DNA of 64,000 nt from Knufia peltigerae (GCA_030247855.1 JAPDRN010000128.1:1-64000), one strand, 5' to 3'. Shown: positions 25,376-34,255, counted from the stretch's first letter. Numbers and translations are program-made. Notes: generated from the sequence alone by a model not told the origin.

Positions 25376-26239
25376 TCAGACTGCTGCCGCGCCGCCGACG
25401 ATTTCGGAGATTTCCTGGGTGATCGCTGCCTGGCGGGCCTTGTTGTAGACCAGCTGCAGGGTTCCGATCAGCTTGTTGGCGTTGTCACTGGCCGACTTCA
25501 TCGCCACCATGCGCGCGGCATGCTCGGAAGCGACGTTTTCCAGCAGCGCCTGGTACACCAGCGACTCGATGTAACGCGTCATCACGTGCTCGAGCACGGT
25601 CGCGGCATCGGGTTCGTACAGGTAGTCCCAGTCGTGGTGCGCAACCTGCTTCTCCGCGGCCGGCAGCGGCAGCAGCTGATCGAAGCTGGCCTTCTGCACC
25701 ATGGTGTTGACGAAGCGGTTGTAGACCAGGTACACGCGGTCGACCTTGCCTTCGGTGAAGGCGTCGAGCATGACCTTGATCACACCGATCAGCGATTCCA
25801 GCTTCGGCGTGTCGCCGATGTGGGTCACCGTGCCGACCATGTTCACCTTGACCCGGCGGAAGAAGGTCGATGCCTTCTGGCCGATGGTCACCAGGTCCAC
25901 TTCGGCGCCCTTGTCCTGCCAGGTCTTGGCTTCGCCAAGCATCTTGCGGAACAGGTTGTTGTTGAGGCCGCCGGCCAGACCGCGATCAGAGGAGATCACG
26001 ATGAAACCGACCCGCTTGACCTGCTCACGCTCGACCAGGAACGGATGCTGGTAGTCGGTGCTGGCCTGCGCCAGGTGGCCGATCACCTGCTTCATCGCCT
26101 GCGCGTACGGACGCGAGGTCTTCATCCGATCCTGCGCCTTGCGGATCTTGGAGGCCGAGACCATTTCCAGGGCGCGCGTCACCTTGCGGGTGTTCTGCAC
26201 GCTCTTGATCTTGGTTTTGATTTCGCGTCCGCTTGCCAT
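25376..26239 (-). CDS. atpG: ATP synthase F1 subunit gamma
   Basis: A 287-residue rotor shaft. The N-terminal coiled-coil MASGREIKTKIKSVQNTRKV and the C-terminal helix SDNANKLIGTLQLVYNKARQ with QEISEIVGGAAAV are the classical gamma ends. The middle ISSDRGLAGGLNNNLFRK is also family-typical. It couples rotation of the c-ring to the beta subunits. Same operon, 95 bp after atpA. Confidence 0.98.
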   Translation of the reverse strand: MASGREIKTKIKSVQNTRKVTRALEMVSASKIRKAQDRMKTSRPYAQAMKQVIGHLAQASTDYQHPFLVEREQVKRVGFIVISSDRGLAGGLNNNLFRKMLGEAKTWQDKGAEVDLVTIGQKASTFFRRVKVNMVGTVTHIGDTPKLESLIGVIKVMLDAFTEGKVDRVYLVYNRFVNTMVQKASFDQLLPLPAAEKQVAHHDWDYLYEPDAATVLEHVMTRYIESLVYQALLENVASEHAARMVAMKSASDNANKLIGTLQLVYNKARQAAITQEISEIVGGAAAV

Positions 26240-26334
26240 CTTTTATTCCCGTGGCGCGGGGCCTGGGCCCCGCGTTGTTCAACCGTTTGATCGTCTGGTC
26301 CAGCGGAGCATCGCTCCGCTCTACAGGACCTCGA

Positions 26335-27882
26335 TTACCAGCTGCCGGTGGTCTTGAACTCGACGATGCCCTTCTTGAAGGCACCTTCGATGTCGTTGTC
26401 CCAACCGCCGGTGGCGTTGACCTTGCCGATCAGCTCGCCCTGGGTGTTGGCGAAGTGCGCGTGCAGGCCTTCTTCGAACGCCAGCAGCTTGCTGACCGGC
26501 ACGTCGTCGAGGTAACCCTCGTTGACGGCGTAGATCGACAGCGCCTGGTTGGCGATCGACATCGGTGCGTACTGCTTCTGCTTCATCAGCTCGGTGACGC
26601 GCTGACCACGCTCCAGCTGCTTGCGGGTGGCTTCGTCCAGGTCCGAGGCGAACTGCGCGAACGCAGCCAGCTCGCGGTACTGGGCCAGCGAGATACGGAT
26701 GCCGCCGGACAGCTTCTTGATGATCTTGGTCTGTGCCGAACCACCGACGCGCGACACCGAGATACCGGCGTTCACGGCCGGGCGGATGCCGGCGTTGAAC
26801 AGATCGGTTTCCAGGAAGATCTGGCCGTCGGTGATCGAGATCACGTTGGTCGGAACGAACGCGGAGACGTCGCCGGCCTGGGTTTCGATGATCGGCAGCG
26901 CGGTCAGCGAACCGGTCTTGCCGGTGACCTTGCCTTCGGTGAACTTCTCGACATATTCCTCGGACACGCGGGCAGCGCGCTCGAGCAGACGGGAGTGCAG
27001 GTAGAACACGTCACCCGGGTAGGCTTCACGGCCCGGCGGGCGCTTCAGCAGCAGCGAGATCTGGCGGTAGGCCACGGCCTGCTTGGACAGATCGTCGTAC
27101 ACGATCAGCGCGTCTTCGCCGCGGTCCATGAAGTACTCGCCCATGGTGCAGCCCGAGTAGGCGCTGATGTACTGCATCGCGGCCGATTCGGACGCGGTGG
27201 CAGCCACCACGATGGTGTGCGCCAGGGCGCCGTTCTCTTCCAGCTTGCGCACGATGTTGGCAACGGTCGAGGCCTTCTGGCCGATCGCTACGTACACGCA
27301 CTTGATGCCGGTGCCCTTCTGGTTGATCACCGCATCGATGGCCAGCGCGGTCTTGCCGGTCTGGCGGTCACCGATGACCAGCTCGCGCTGGCCACGGCCG
27401 ATCGGGATCATCGAGTCGACCGACTTGTAACCGGTCTGCACCGGCTGGTCGACCGACTTGCGCCAGATCACGCCCGGCGCAACGCGCTCCACCGGAGCGG
27501 TCAGGTCGGTGCCCAGCGGGCCCTTGCCGTCGATCGGTTCGCCGAGTGCGTTGACGACGCGGCCCAGCAGTTCCGGACCGACCGGCACTTCCAGGATGCG
27601 GCCGGTGGTCTTGGCGACGTCACCTTCGCGCACTTTCTCGTAGCCACCCAGGACCACGGCGCCGACCGAGTCGCGCTCCAGGTTCAGGGCCAGGGCGAAG
27701 GTGTTGTTCGGCAGTTCGATCATTTCGCCCTGCATCACGTCGGCCAGACCGAAGATGCGCACGATGCCGTCGGACACGCTGGTCACGGTGCCTTCGTTGC
27801 GCGATTCCGCGGCCAGCTTGACCTTCTCGATGCGGTTCTTGATCAGTTCGCTGATTTCGGAGGGGTTGAGCGTGGTTGCCAT
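26335..27882 (-). CDS. atpA: ATP synthase F1 subunit alpha
   Basis: A 515-residue non-catalytic nucleotide-binding subunit. P-loop GDRQTGKTALAID and the ATP synthase alpha/beta signature region (PAVNAGISVSRVGGSAQ) are present. The ATG at 27882 (MATTLNPSEIS) is the normal start; an in-frame TTG two codons upstream is unlikely. It lies 44 bp after atpH. Long antisense frames over this gene are composition artefacts. Confidence 0.98.
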   Translation of the reverse strand: MATTLNPSEISELIKNRIEKVKLAAESRNEGTVTSVSDGIVRIFGLADVMQGEMIELPNNTFALALNLERDSVGAVVLGGYEKVREGDVAKTTGRILEVPVGPELLGRVVNALGEPIDGKGPLGTDLTAPVERVAPGVIWRKSVDQPVQTGYKSVDSMIPIGRGQRELVIGDRQTGKTALAIDAVINQKGTGIKCVYVAIGQKASTVANIVRKLEENGALAHTIVVAATASESAAMQYISAYSGCTMGEYFMDRGEDALIVYDDLSKQAVAYRQISLLLKRPPGREAYPGDVFYLHSRLLERAARVSEEYVEKFTEGKVTGKTGSLTALPIIETQAGDVSAFVPTNVISITDGQIFLETDLFNAGIRPAVNAGISVSRVGGSAQTKIIKKLSGGIRISLAQYRELAAFAQFASDLDEATRKQLERGQRVTELMKQKQYAPMSIANQALSIYAVNEGYLDDVPVSKLLAFEEGLHAHFANTQGELIGKVNATGGWDNDIEGAFKKGIVEFKTTGSW

Positions 27883-27926
27883 CGTCAAGTCCTAGTGCCG
27901 GCAGCGGGGCCGGACGTTAAATGAAT

Positions 27927-28454
27927 TCAGTTAGCGAGCGCGGTCTGCAGACGGGCCAGCTTGCCCTTCAGCGAACCATCGATGACCACGTCGCCGGCGT
28001 CGATCACAGCGCCGCCGATCAGCGAGGCGTCGACCGCGGTGGTCACTTCGACCTCGCGGTTGAAGCGCTTGCGCAGCGCAGCCTTGATCGCGTCCAGCTC
28101 GGCAACCGACAACTCGGCCGCGGAGGTCACCGTGGCCTTGACCACGTGCTCGGCCTCGGCGCGCAGTGCGTCGAACATGCCAGCGATTTCCGGCAGCAGC
28201 GGCAGACGATGCGATTCGGCAAGCACAGCCAGGAAACGCGAGTAGGTCTCGCCGCGGGACTCCGGCGCCAGCAGGGCGACGGCGTCATCGCGACCCAGCT
28301 CCGGGTTGGCGAGCAGGGCCGCCACGCGCGGGTCGGCGGCGACGTGGGCGGAGAACGCCAAAGCGTCCGACCACGGCGCGAACGCGCCTTCGTCACGCGC
28401 GGTCGCGAAGGCGGCGCGGGCGTACGGGCGGGCAAGCGTGAGGGCCTGGCTCAT
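27927..28454 (-). CDS. atpH: ATP synthase F1 subunit delta
   Basis: A 175-residue peripheral-stalk subunit linking the b dimer to the top of the alpha/beta head. It has the N-terminal helical bundle (SQALTLARPYARAAFATARD) and the C-terminal segment with VDASLIGGAVIDAGDVVIDG, the best conserved delta motif. The gap to atpF is only 2 bp, so translation is probably coupled. Confidence 0.97.
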   Translation of the reverse strand: MSQALTLARPYARAAFATARDEGAFAPWSDALAFSAHVAADPRVAALLANPELGRDDAVALLAPESRGETYSRFLAVLAESHRLPLLPEIAGMFDALRAEAEHVVKATVTSAAELSVAELDAIKAALRKRFNREVEVTTAVDASLIGGAVIDAGDVVIDGSLKGKLARLQTALAN

Positions 28455-28456
28455 CC

Positions 28457-28927
28457 TTAAATCTCCGAGGCCAGCTCGTCGAGCAGCGCCTTGTGGGCGT
28501 TGGCGTCGATTTCGCGCTTGAGCAGCTTTTCGGCACCGGTCACGGCCAGCGCGGACACCTGCTTGCGCAGATCTTCACGGGCACGGTTGGCGGCGGCGTC
28601 GATTTCGGCCTGGGCCAGATCCTTCTGACGGGTGGCTTCGGCAACAGCTTCGTTGCGGGCCGCGTCAACGATCTGGTTGGCACGCGCGTGGGCCTGGTCG
28701 ATGATCTCGTTGGCCTTGGTGCGGGCTTCCTTCAGCGCTTCATTGACCTTGTCCTGCGCCTGGGCCAGATCTTTCTGGCTGCGGTCGGCAGCAGCGAGGC
28801 CTTCAGCGATCTTCTGCTGACGCTCTTCGATCGCGTTCATCAGCGGCGGCCAGATCTTGGTCGCGATGAGCCAGATCAGGGCGGCAAAGGCCAGGGCCTG
28901 GGCGATGAGGGTAAAACCGATATCCAT
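28457..28927 (-). CDS. atpF: ATP synthase F0 subunit b
   Basis: A 156-residue stator: one N-terminal membrane helix (about 4-25, FTLIAQALAFAALIWLIATK) and a long charged Ala-rich helix that dimerises as the peripheral stalk. MDIGFTLIAQALAFAALIW and the typical length (156) fit the gammaproteobacterial b subunit. It lies 114 bp after atpE and 2 bp before atpH. Confidence 0.97.
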   Translation of the reverse strand: MDIGFTLIAQALAFAALIWLIATKIWPPLMNAIEERQQKIAEGLAAADRSQKDLAQAQDKVNEALKEARTKANEIIDQAHARANQIVDAARNEAVAEATRQKDLAQAEIDAAANRAREDLRKQVSALAVTGAEKLLKREIDANAHKALLDELASEI

Positions 28928-29041
28928 GGGGTTCGCTCAGTCGGTTGTGACGGGATGGATGCGCCGCCACACGGGCGGCGCATCCGAACCTTCATCCGCG
29001 ACCAGGCGCCTGCGGCGCCCGGTCGTTTCGCTTTCGCTGGA

Positions 29042-29344
29042 TCAGCCAGCGATTGCCGGCAGGCGCGAGACGAACTCGCCGACCATCGGGTTGGCGAAGG
29101 CGAACAGCAGGCCCACGGCGACCGAGATGATGAAGGCGGCGTCGATCAGGCCGGCGGTGATGAACATGCGGACCTGCAGGACCGGGATCAGTTCCGGCTG
29201 GCGCGCGGCCGACTCCAGGAACTTACCGGCCATGATGGCCAGACCCAGACCGGCGCCCAGCGCGGCCAGGCCGATCATGATGCCGACGGCGAGGACGGTG
29301 GAGCTCTGAACTTGGGCGAGATTGGTCAGGACGGCGAAGTACAT
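29042..29344 (-). CDS. atpE: ATP synthase F0 subunit c (proteolipid)
   Basis: A 100-residue two-helix protein forming the rotor ring. The polar loop SAARQPELIPVLQVRM and the proton-binding aspartate in ITAGLIDAAFII are clear. There are about 20 extra N-terminal residues (MYFAVLTNLAQVQSSTVL) compared with E. coli, as in other Xanthomonadaceae. The aspartate, not a glutamate, and the lack of the Na+-type Gln/Ser-Thr set point to proton rather than sodium coupling. Confidence 0.97.
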   Translation of the reverse strand: MYFAVLTNLAQVQSSTVLAVGIMIGLAALGAGLGLAIMAGKFLESAARQPELIPVLQVRMFITAGLIDAAFIISVAVGLLFAFANPMVGEFVSRLPAIAG

Positions 29345-29408
29345 GGTTTTCTCCAGGAACTTGATTGCTAAGGGTTTAGAAACAAACGGATGAAGGGTGA
29401 AGCGAAAC

Positions 29409-30197
29409 TCAGTGAGCGTCTTCCGACAGGCTCAGGTACACGATGGACAGCATCATGAAGATGAAGGCCTGCAGCGGAATCACCAGAAGGTGGAACAGCA
29501 TCCAGCCGAAGCCGGCGAACGCGCCTGCAAACATGCCGGCGATACCTGCACCGCCCAGCACCCAGATCAGCAGGAACACGATTTCACCGCCGAACATGTT
29601 GCCGAACAGTCGCATCGCCAGCGAGATCGGCTTGCTCAGCCACTCGACGATGTTCAGGATCAGGTTGAACGGCATCATCCACTTGCCGAACGGTGCGGTC
29701 AGGAATTCCTTGGCGAAACCGCCAAAGCCCTTGGAGCGCAACGCGAAGAACAGCATCAGGAAGAACACGCTGATCGACATGCCCAGGGTGGCATTGACGT
29801 CGGCAGTGGGCACCGGCTTCCAGTACGGCACGCCCATCAGTTCGAGCGGCTTGGCGATGAAGTCGGCCGGGATCATCTTGATGAGGTTCATCAGGAGGAT
29901 CCAGAAGAAGATCGTGATCGCGATCGGGGTCACCAGCTTGCTGGTGCCGTGGTAGGTGTCCTTGGCCTGGCGGTCAACGAACTCCAGGCAGATCTCGACG
30001 AACGCCTGCCACTTGCCCGGCACGCCGGAGGTGGCCTTGCGGGTGCCGAGCCAGAAGGCGACGACCATCACCAGGCCCATCAGCAGCGAGGTCACCAGCG
30101 TGTCCACGTGGATTGCCCACGGAGAGCCATGACCTGCCGTCAGATTGTGCAGGTGATGCTGGATGTAGGAGGTGGGTGTAAGCGCCTCGCCTGCCAT
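29409..30197 (-). CDS. atpB: ATP synthase F0 subunit a
   Basis: A 262-residue membrane stator forming the proton half-channels. The essential arginine is in PISLAMRLFGNMFGGEI, and the C-terminal LQAFIFMMLSIVYLSLSEDAH closes the last helix. About five or six membrane segments. It lies 31 bp after atpI and 64 bp before atpE. Confidence 0.97.
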   Translation of the reverse strand: MAGEALTPTSYIQHHLHNLTAGHGSPWAIHVDTLVTSLLMGLVMVVAFWLGTRKATSGVPGKWQAFVEICLEFVDRQAKDTYHGTSKLVTPIAITIFFWILLMNLIKMIPADFIAKPLELMGVPYWKPVPTADVNATLGMSISVFFLMLFFALRSKGFGGFAKEFLTAPFGKWMMPFNLILNIVEWLSKPISLAMRLFGNMFGGEIVFLLIWVLGGAGIAGMFAGAFAGFGWMLFHLLVIPLQAFIFMMLSIVYLSLSEDAH

Positions 30198-30228
30198 GTG
30201 TCCGGAACCTTAAGTTAAATGAATTCGA

Positions 30229-30594
30229 TTAGCGCCTGGCCATGGCCAGGACCTGGAACATCAGCCCGACGGCGATACCGGCCAACAGCGCCAATGCAGG
30301 CAGCTTGAAGACCAGGAACCCCACCATCAGGACACCAAAAACGAGCGCCCACTTGGCCACGATCGCAACGATCAGGCGTGCCATGGCCGAACCGGCCCCC
30401 AGCGCACCACCACCCAATGCCATCCGTGCCGCCACCCAACCACCGGCCGAAACCGCCACACCGGATGCCAGGGCACCAAGGGCATACTTCGGCCCTACCA
30501 GCAGGAAGGCCAGAGCCAGGACAGCCACTGCGGCCAGCGGGTAGACCGCGGCGCGCAGCATCAGTCGCCGACCCGTTTCTACGGAGTTCAGCAC
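30229..30594 (-). CDS. atpI: ATP synthase accessory protein AtpI
   Basis: A 121-residue membrane protein with four hydrophobic segments (AAVYPLAAVAVLALAFLLVG; ALGALASGVAVSAGGWVAAR; LIVAIVAKWALVFGVLMVGF; ALALLAGIAVGLMFQVLAM). AtpI proteins assist c-ring assembly and may carry Mg2+. Sequence conservation in the family is low, so the call rests on topology, size and first place in the atp operon. The promoter lies about 65 nt upstream. Confidence 0.9.
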   Translation of the reverse strand: MLNSVETGRRLMLRAAVYPLAAVAVLALAFLLVGPKYALGALASGVAVSAGGWVAARMALGGGALGAGSAMARLIVAIVAKWALVFGVLMVGFLVFKLPALALLAGIAVGLMFQVLAMARR

Positions 30595-30664
30595 AGGACG
30601 TCCCGCGTGGTTACAAGTGGATGGCTGAGGCGACTACAGCAGGGGGGCCTCATCGAGCCGCCAA

Positions 30665-30694
30665 ATTATAGCAATGGGACAATTTGCGAGACAA
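30665..30694 (-). promoter_or_regulatory. Sigma-70 promoter of the atp operon
   Basis: On the minus strand a perfect TATAAT -10 (30665-30670) is preceded, 18 bp upstream, by TTGTCT (30689-30694) as -35. The start site would be near 30658, leaving a 5' leader of about 64 nt before atpI. Confidence 0.7.
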
Positions 30695-30719
30695 CCGGTG
30701 CCTGTTCATATCGGAACAG

Positions 30720-30937
30720 CGCAAGTTGCGGTAAGGGCTGCGCATCTACAGCCCACCATGGGGACAATGACATCTGCGCGATGTTGCGCCGCAACGTATT
30801 CAACTTTGGTCGCAGGCGATGGAACTTTCCGCCGAGGGCGATGGTCCGATCTTGCGACCTGCCTGCAGCTACCTCGTCGACGCTTCGCCTGCAGGTCCCC
30901 ATGATGGCCCCGAAGCGCCGCTCCGGGGCCATCTTTT
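30720..30937 (+). ncRNA. Candidate small RNA between atpI and an outer-membrane protein gene
   Basis: No gene on the plus strand precedes this region, yet it ends in an intrinsic-type hairpin: GGCCCCG (30906-30912) with CGGGGCC (30924-30930), then ATCTTTTTC. Upstream are further possible hairpins: GTTGCGCCGCAAC, a GGTCGCA/TGCGACC pair and a CCTGCAG/CTGCAGG pair just before the terminator. A weak promoter, TTGCGA and CATATC 17 bp apart, could start transcription near 30720. Open frames here are not protein-like. The rest of the 464-bp gap (30595-31058) holds the divergent atp promoter and the leader of the next gene. Confidence 0.35.
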
Positions 30938-31058
30938 TCGCTCGGCACCGACAGCGCTGAACCGTCCACACCGCGTGGACCATACGTTCACGGATGGTGG
31001 ACAGCGACGTCCGGCAAAGTGGCCTTCATTCCGATGAACCACTGCAAGGACTCTTTCG

Positions 31059-31877
31059 ATGCGCTCCGTCCCCACCCTGCTCGCCCTCTCGCTTCTCGCC
31101 GCCGGCGCGTCGTTCGCCTCCGCCGCCCATGCCGCCGAAGGCGATGACCGCTTCGCCCTGCGCCTGGGTGCGATGAACATCGACTCGGACAACACTCTGC
31201 GCGGCAATACCAATGTCGCCGGCCAGGACGTCGGCTTCTCCGAGGACTTCAAGCTGGGTGGCAAGGAATGGGAGCCGCGCATCGATGGCATGTTCCGCAT
31301 CAGCAACCGCCAGCGCCTGCTGTTCAACTACTTCAAGTACGACAAGGACCGCCGCGAGACGCTGGGCCAGGATATTTCCTTCGGCAACGTCAACGTGCCG
31401 GCCGACAGCTTCGTCAAGGCCGAACTGAAGTACCAGGTGGCCAGCCTGGTGTATGACTACTCGGTGGTGGACACCGAGAGGTTCGATCTTGGCCTGCAGC
31501 TGGGTGCCGAGTACGCCAAGGTCAGCACCAAGGGCTACGCCGACCTGGGCACGGTGTATGAAGGCCAGTTCCTGGACGAGAAGACCGACGGTGTGGCGCC
31601 GGTGGTGGGTGCGCGCCTGAGCTTCACCCCGTCCGAAAAGTGGATGATCACGCTGCAGGGCCAATACCTCAACACGCGCTGGGGCAGCTTCGATGACTAC
31701 AAGGGCGACCTCAGCCGTGCCAACGCGATCGTCGATTACCGCTTCACCGACAACTTCGGCGTGTTCGCCGGCTACGACTGGTTCAAGCTGGACGCGGACA
31801 AGAAGGGCAGCGACGGCACCATCGGCCTGAAGCAGGAATTCAAGGGCCCGGTGGCCGGTATCAGCGTCACCTTCTAA
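31059..31877 (+). CDS. Outer-membrane beta-barrel protein, function unknown
   Basis: A 272-residue protein with a signal peptide (MRSVPTLLALSLLAAGASFA, cut after the AHA near residue 25) and alternating amphipathic strands. It ends in GPVAGISVTF with the C-terminal phenylalanine typical of Bam-inserted porins. Paired strands such as KWMITLQGQYLNTRWGSF and NFGVFAGYDWFKL support an 8- to 12-stranded barrel. It has no plug, enzyme motif or OmpA-like domain, so its role is unknown. It stands alone, with a good terminator 34 bp after the stop. Confidence 0.85.
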   Translation: MRSVPTLLALSLLAAGASFASAAHAAEGDDRFALRLGAMNIDSDNTLRGNTNVAGQDVGFSEDFKLGGKEWEPRIDGMFRISNRQRLLFNYFKYDKDRRETLGQDISFGNVNVPADSFVKAELKYQVASLVYDYSVVDTERFDLGLQLGAEYAKVSTKGYADLGTVYEGQFLDEKTDGVAPVVGARLSFTPSEKWMITLQGQYLNTRWGSFDDYKGDLSRANAIVDYRFTDNFGVFAGYDWFKLDADKKGSDGTIGLKQEFKGPVAGISVTF

Positions 31878-31910
31878 GCCCTACGCCCCTTCCACAACGC
31901 TCTCTCCTGG

Positions 31911-31944
31911 CGCGGCCTCCGGAACATCGGGGGCCGCGTTTTTT
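31911..31944 (+). terminator. Intrinsic terminator of the outer-membrane protein gene
   Basis: CGCGGCC (31911-31917) pairs with GGCCGCG (31932-31938), with further CC/GG pairing inside, and is followed by TTTTTTG on the plus strand. Confidence 0.9.
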
Positions 31945-31987
31945 GTGGGTTCCTGACAGAAGAGCAGAAGCGGGTTGGTCGAGCGCT

Positions 31988-32078
31988 GGAGGGAGAGGGG
32001 CTGGGTGCGAATGTCCCCCGGCGCCGGCCTCCGGCCGTCACCTCCTCCTTTACTTCGCACCCAGCCCCCTCTCCCTCC
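31988..32078. repeat. Hairpin with conserved 42-nt loop, copy 1
   Basis: Arms 31988-32011 and 32054-32078 form a 24-bp stem with one bulged base. The 42-nt loop (32012-32053) runs from TGTCCCCCGG to CCTCCTCCTTTAC. The loop, but not the stem, recurs in inverted orientation in the next element. It lies in the convergent gap between the outer-membrane protein gene and lpd, outside both terminators. Confidence 0.85.
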
Positions 32079-32148
32079 GCGTGTCAGGCATCCACGCGGC
32101 CGTTGCCGTGGCAGCAGCGGCTGTGGCTCCTCTTTCCGCAAGCCGAGC

Positions 32149-32250
32149 CGCTGCGCGGGTGGCAGGCGTTTCGACAAAGTAAAGGAGGAGGCGACCGCCA
32201 CAGGCGGGCGACGGGGGACATTTGTCGAAACGCCTGCCACCCGCGCAGCG
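32149..32250. repeat. Hairpin with conserved 42-nt loop, copy 2 (inverted)
   Basis: Perfect 30-bp arms at 32149-32178 and 32221-32250, unrelated in sequence to those of copy 1. The 42-nt loop (32179-32220) reads GTAAAGGAGGAGG.. on the plus strand; its reverse complement matches the copy-1 loop at 36 of 42 positions. No gene lies in 31945-32339; these two elements and short linkers fill it. Confidence 0.85.
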
Positions 32251-32287
32251 TCCCCACGGCTCGCAACGAGATTGATCGAAGCCCAAC

Positions 32288-32318
32288 AAAAAACCCCGGC
32301 AGATGCCGGGGTTTTTTT
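32288..32318. terminator. Bidirectional intrinsic terminator downstream of lpd
   Basis: CCCCGGC (32294-32300), AGAT loop and GCCGGGG (32305-32311) are flanked by six A on the left and seven T on the right, so it works on either strand. It lies 22 bp after the lpd stop. Confidence 0.93.
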
Positions 32319-32339
32319 GTTCGGAAAAGCGCGGGCGCC

Positions 32340-34148
32340 TTATTTCTTCTTCGGCATGTACAGATCGGTGATCGTGCCGTCGTAGATTTCCGAGGCCATC
32401 GCCACCGATTCGCTCAGCGTCGGGTGCGCATGGATGGTGTGGCCGATGTCCTCGGCCTCGGCACCCATCTCGATCGCCAGGCCGATCTCGGCCAGCAGAT
32501 CACCAGCATGCACGCCGACGATGGCACCACCGATGATGCGGTGGCTGTCTTCGTCGAAGATCAGCTTGGTGAAGCCCTCGGTGCGACCGATGCCGATCGC
32601 GCGGCCGCTGGCGGCCCACGGGAACTTGGCCACGCCGACCTTCAGGCCCTTGGCCTTGGCTTCGGTCTCGGTCACGCCGACCCAAGCGATTTCCGGGTTG
32701 GTGTAGGCCACCGACGGAATCACGCGGGCCACCCACTCCTTCTTGTGCCCGGCAGCCACTTCGGCCGCCAGCTTGCCCTCATGCGTGGCCTTGTGGGCCA
32801 GCATCGGGTTGCCGACGATATCGCCGATGGCAAAGATGTGCGGCACGTTGGTGCGCATCTGCCGGTCGACCGGAATGAAGCCGCGGTCGGTGACCTGCAC
32901 GCCGGCCTTGTCCGCGTCGATCTTCTTGCCGTTCGGCGAGCGGCCCACGGCCACCAGCACGCGGTCGAAGGTGCCCTGTGCCAATGCCGGCGCCTGGCCT
33001 TCCTCGGCAGCCTCGAAGGTCACGGTGATGCCCTTGGCATCGGCGGTCACGCCGGAGGCCTTGGTCTTCAGGTGAACCTCGATGCCCTGCTTCTTCAGGC
33101 GGTCGGCCAGCGGCTTGACCAGGTCCTTGTCAGCGCCCGGCATCAGCTGGTCCATGAACTCGACCACGGTGACCTTGCTGCCCAGCGCACCGTACACGGT
33201 GGCCATTTCCAGGCCGATGATGCCGCCACCGACGACCAGCAGCGAACCCGGCACTTCGGCCAGTTCCAGTGCGTCGGTGGAGTCCATCACGCGCTTGTCG
33301 TCCCACGGGAAGTTCGGCAGCTTCACCGCCTGCGAACCGGCGGCGATGATGCACTTCTGGAAGCGCAGCAGCTGGGTGCTGCCGTCTTCAGCCGTGATCA
33401 GCAGCTCGTTGGCCGACACGAACGTGCCAACGCCCTGCACGTTGCGGACCTTGCGCTGCTTGGCCATGCCGGCCAAGCCCTTGGTCAGCTGGTTGACGAC
33501 CTTTTCCTTGTACTGGCGCAGCTTGTCCAGGGTGATGGTCGGCTTGCCGAACTCGACGCCGAAATCACCGGCGTGGGCGACTTCGTCGATCACCGCAGCG
33601 GCATGCAGCAGCGCCTTGGAGGGGATGCAGCCCACGTTGAGGCAGACGCCGCCGAGGCTGGCATAGCGCTCGACCAGCACGGTATCCAGGCCGACGTCGG
33701 CGGCGCGGAACGCGGCGGTGTAGCCGCCTGGGCCCGAGCCCAGCACGACCATTTCGCATTCGATGTCGGCGGCCTTGCCACTGGCCAGCGCTGGCTTCGG
33801 TGCGGCAGGCTCGGCCGGGGCGCGGTGCGACGGGGTCACCGGCGGCTTGCTGGCCGGAGCGGCTGCAGCCGGGGCCGGCGCAGCGGCCTTGGCCGGCGCT
33901 TCAGCGGCGCCCTCGGTCTCCAGCAGCACGACAACCGCGCCTTCGGACAGGGTGTCGCCCAGCTTGACCTTGATTTCCTTGACCACGCCGGCAGCCGAGG
34001 ACGGCACTTCCAGGGTGGCCTTGTCCGACTCCAGGGTCACCAGACCCTGGTCTTTCTTCACCGTATCGCCAACGGCGACCAGCACTTCGATCACCGGTAC
34101 ATCGCTGTAATCGCCGATGTCGGGAACCTTGATTTCAATCGTGGCCAT
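32340..34148 (-). CDS. lpd: Dihydrolipoamide dehydrogenase with N-terminal lipoyl domain
   Basis: A 602-residue E3 component that reoxidises dihydrolipoamide with FAD and NAD+. An N-terminal lipoyl domain (about 1-80, lipoyl lysine K43 in ESDKATLEV) and an Ala/Pro linker (about 82-125) precede the flavoprotein core. The core has the dinucleotide fold LGSGPGGYTAAFRAA, the redox disulfide C169/C174 in GGVCLNVGCIPSK, a second NAD-binding fold VVGGGIIGLEMA, and the catalytic HxxxxE in HAHPTLSE. Lipoyl-fused E3 proteins are known in Neisseria and relatives. It follows aceF by 107 bp on the same strand. Confidence 0.97.
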   Translation of the reverse strand: MATIEIKVPDIGDYSDVPVIEVLVAVGDTVKKDQGLVTLESDKATLEVPSSAAGVVKEIKVKLGDTLSEGAVVVLLETEGAAEAPAKAAAPAPAAAAPASKPPVTPSHRAPAEPAAPKPALASGKAADIECEMVVLGSGPGGYTAAFRAADVGLDTVLVERYASLGGVCLNVGCIPSKALLHAAAVIDEVAHAGDFGVEFGKPTITLDKLRQYKEKVVNQLTKGLAGMAKQRKVRNVQGVGTFVSANELLITAEDGSTQLLRFQKCIIAAGSQAVKLPNFPWDDKRVMDSTDALELAEVPGSLLVVGGGIIGLEMATVYGALGSKVTVVEFMDQLMPGADKDLVKPLADRLKKQGIEVHLKTKASGVTADAKGITVTFEAAEEGQAPALAQGTFDRVLVAVGRSPNGKKIDADKAGVQVTDRGFIPVDRQMRTNVPHIFAIGDIVGNPMLAHKATHEGKLAAEVAAGHKKEWVARVIPSVAYTNPEIAWVGVTETEAKAKGLKVGVAKFPWAASGRAIGIGRTEGFTKLIFDEDSHRIIGGAIVGVHAGDLLAEIGLAIEMGAEAEDIGHTIHAHPTLSESVAMASEIYDGTITDLYMPKKK

Positions 34149-34255
34149 GGTGGGTTTTCCTCGTGCCCGACCGGCGTGGCCGGTGGGCTGTCACTGCGTT
34201 TCGACAGGCGGCCGCGCCAGGGGCAGCGGCCGCACGGTGGGGGCGAAGCGGTGCC

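Noticed and set aside
26233..27924. 563-codon plus-strand frame over atpA
   Set aside because: It is the complement of the conserved ATP synthase alpha gene and has no protein-like features.
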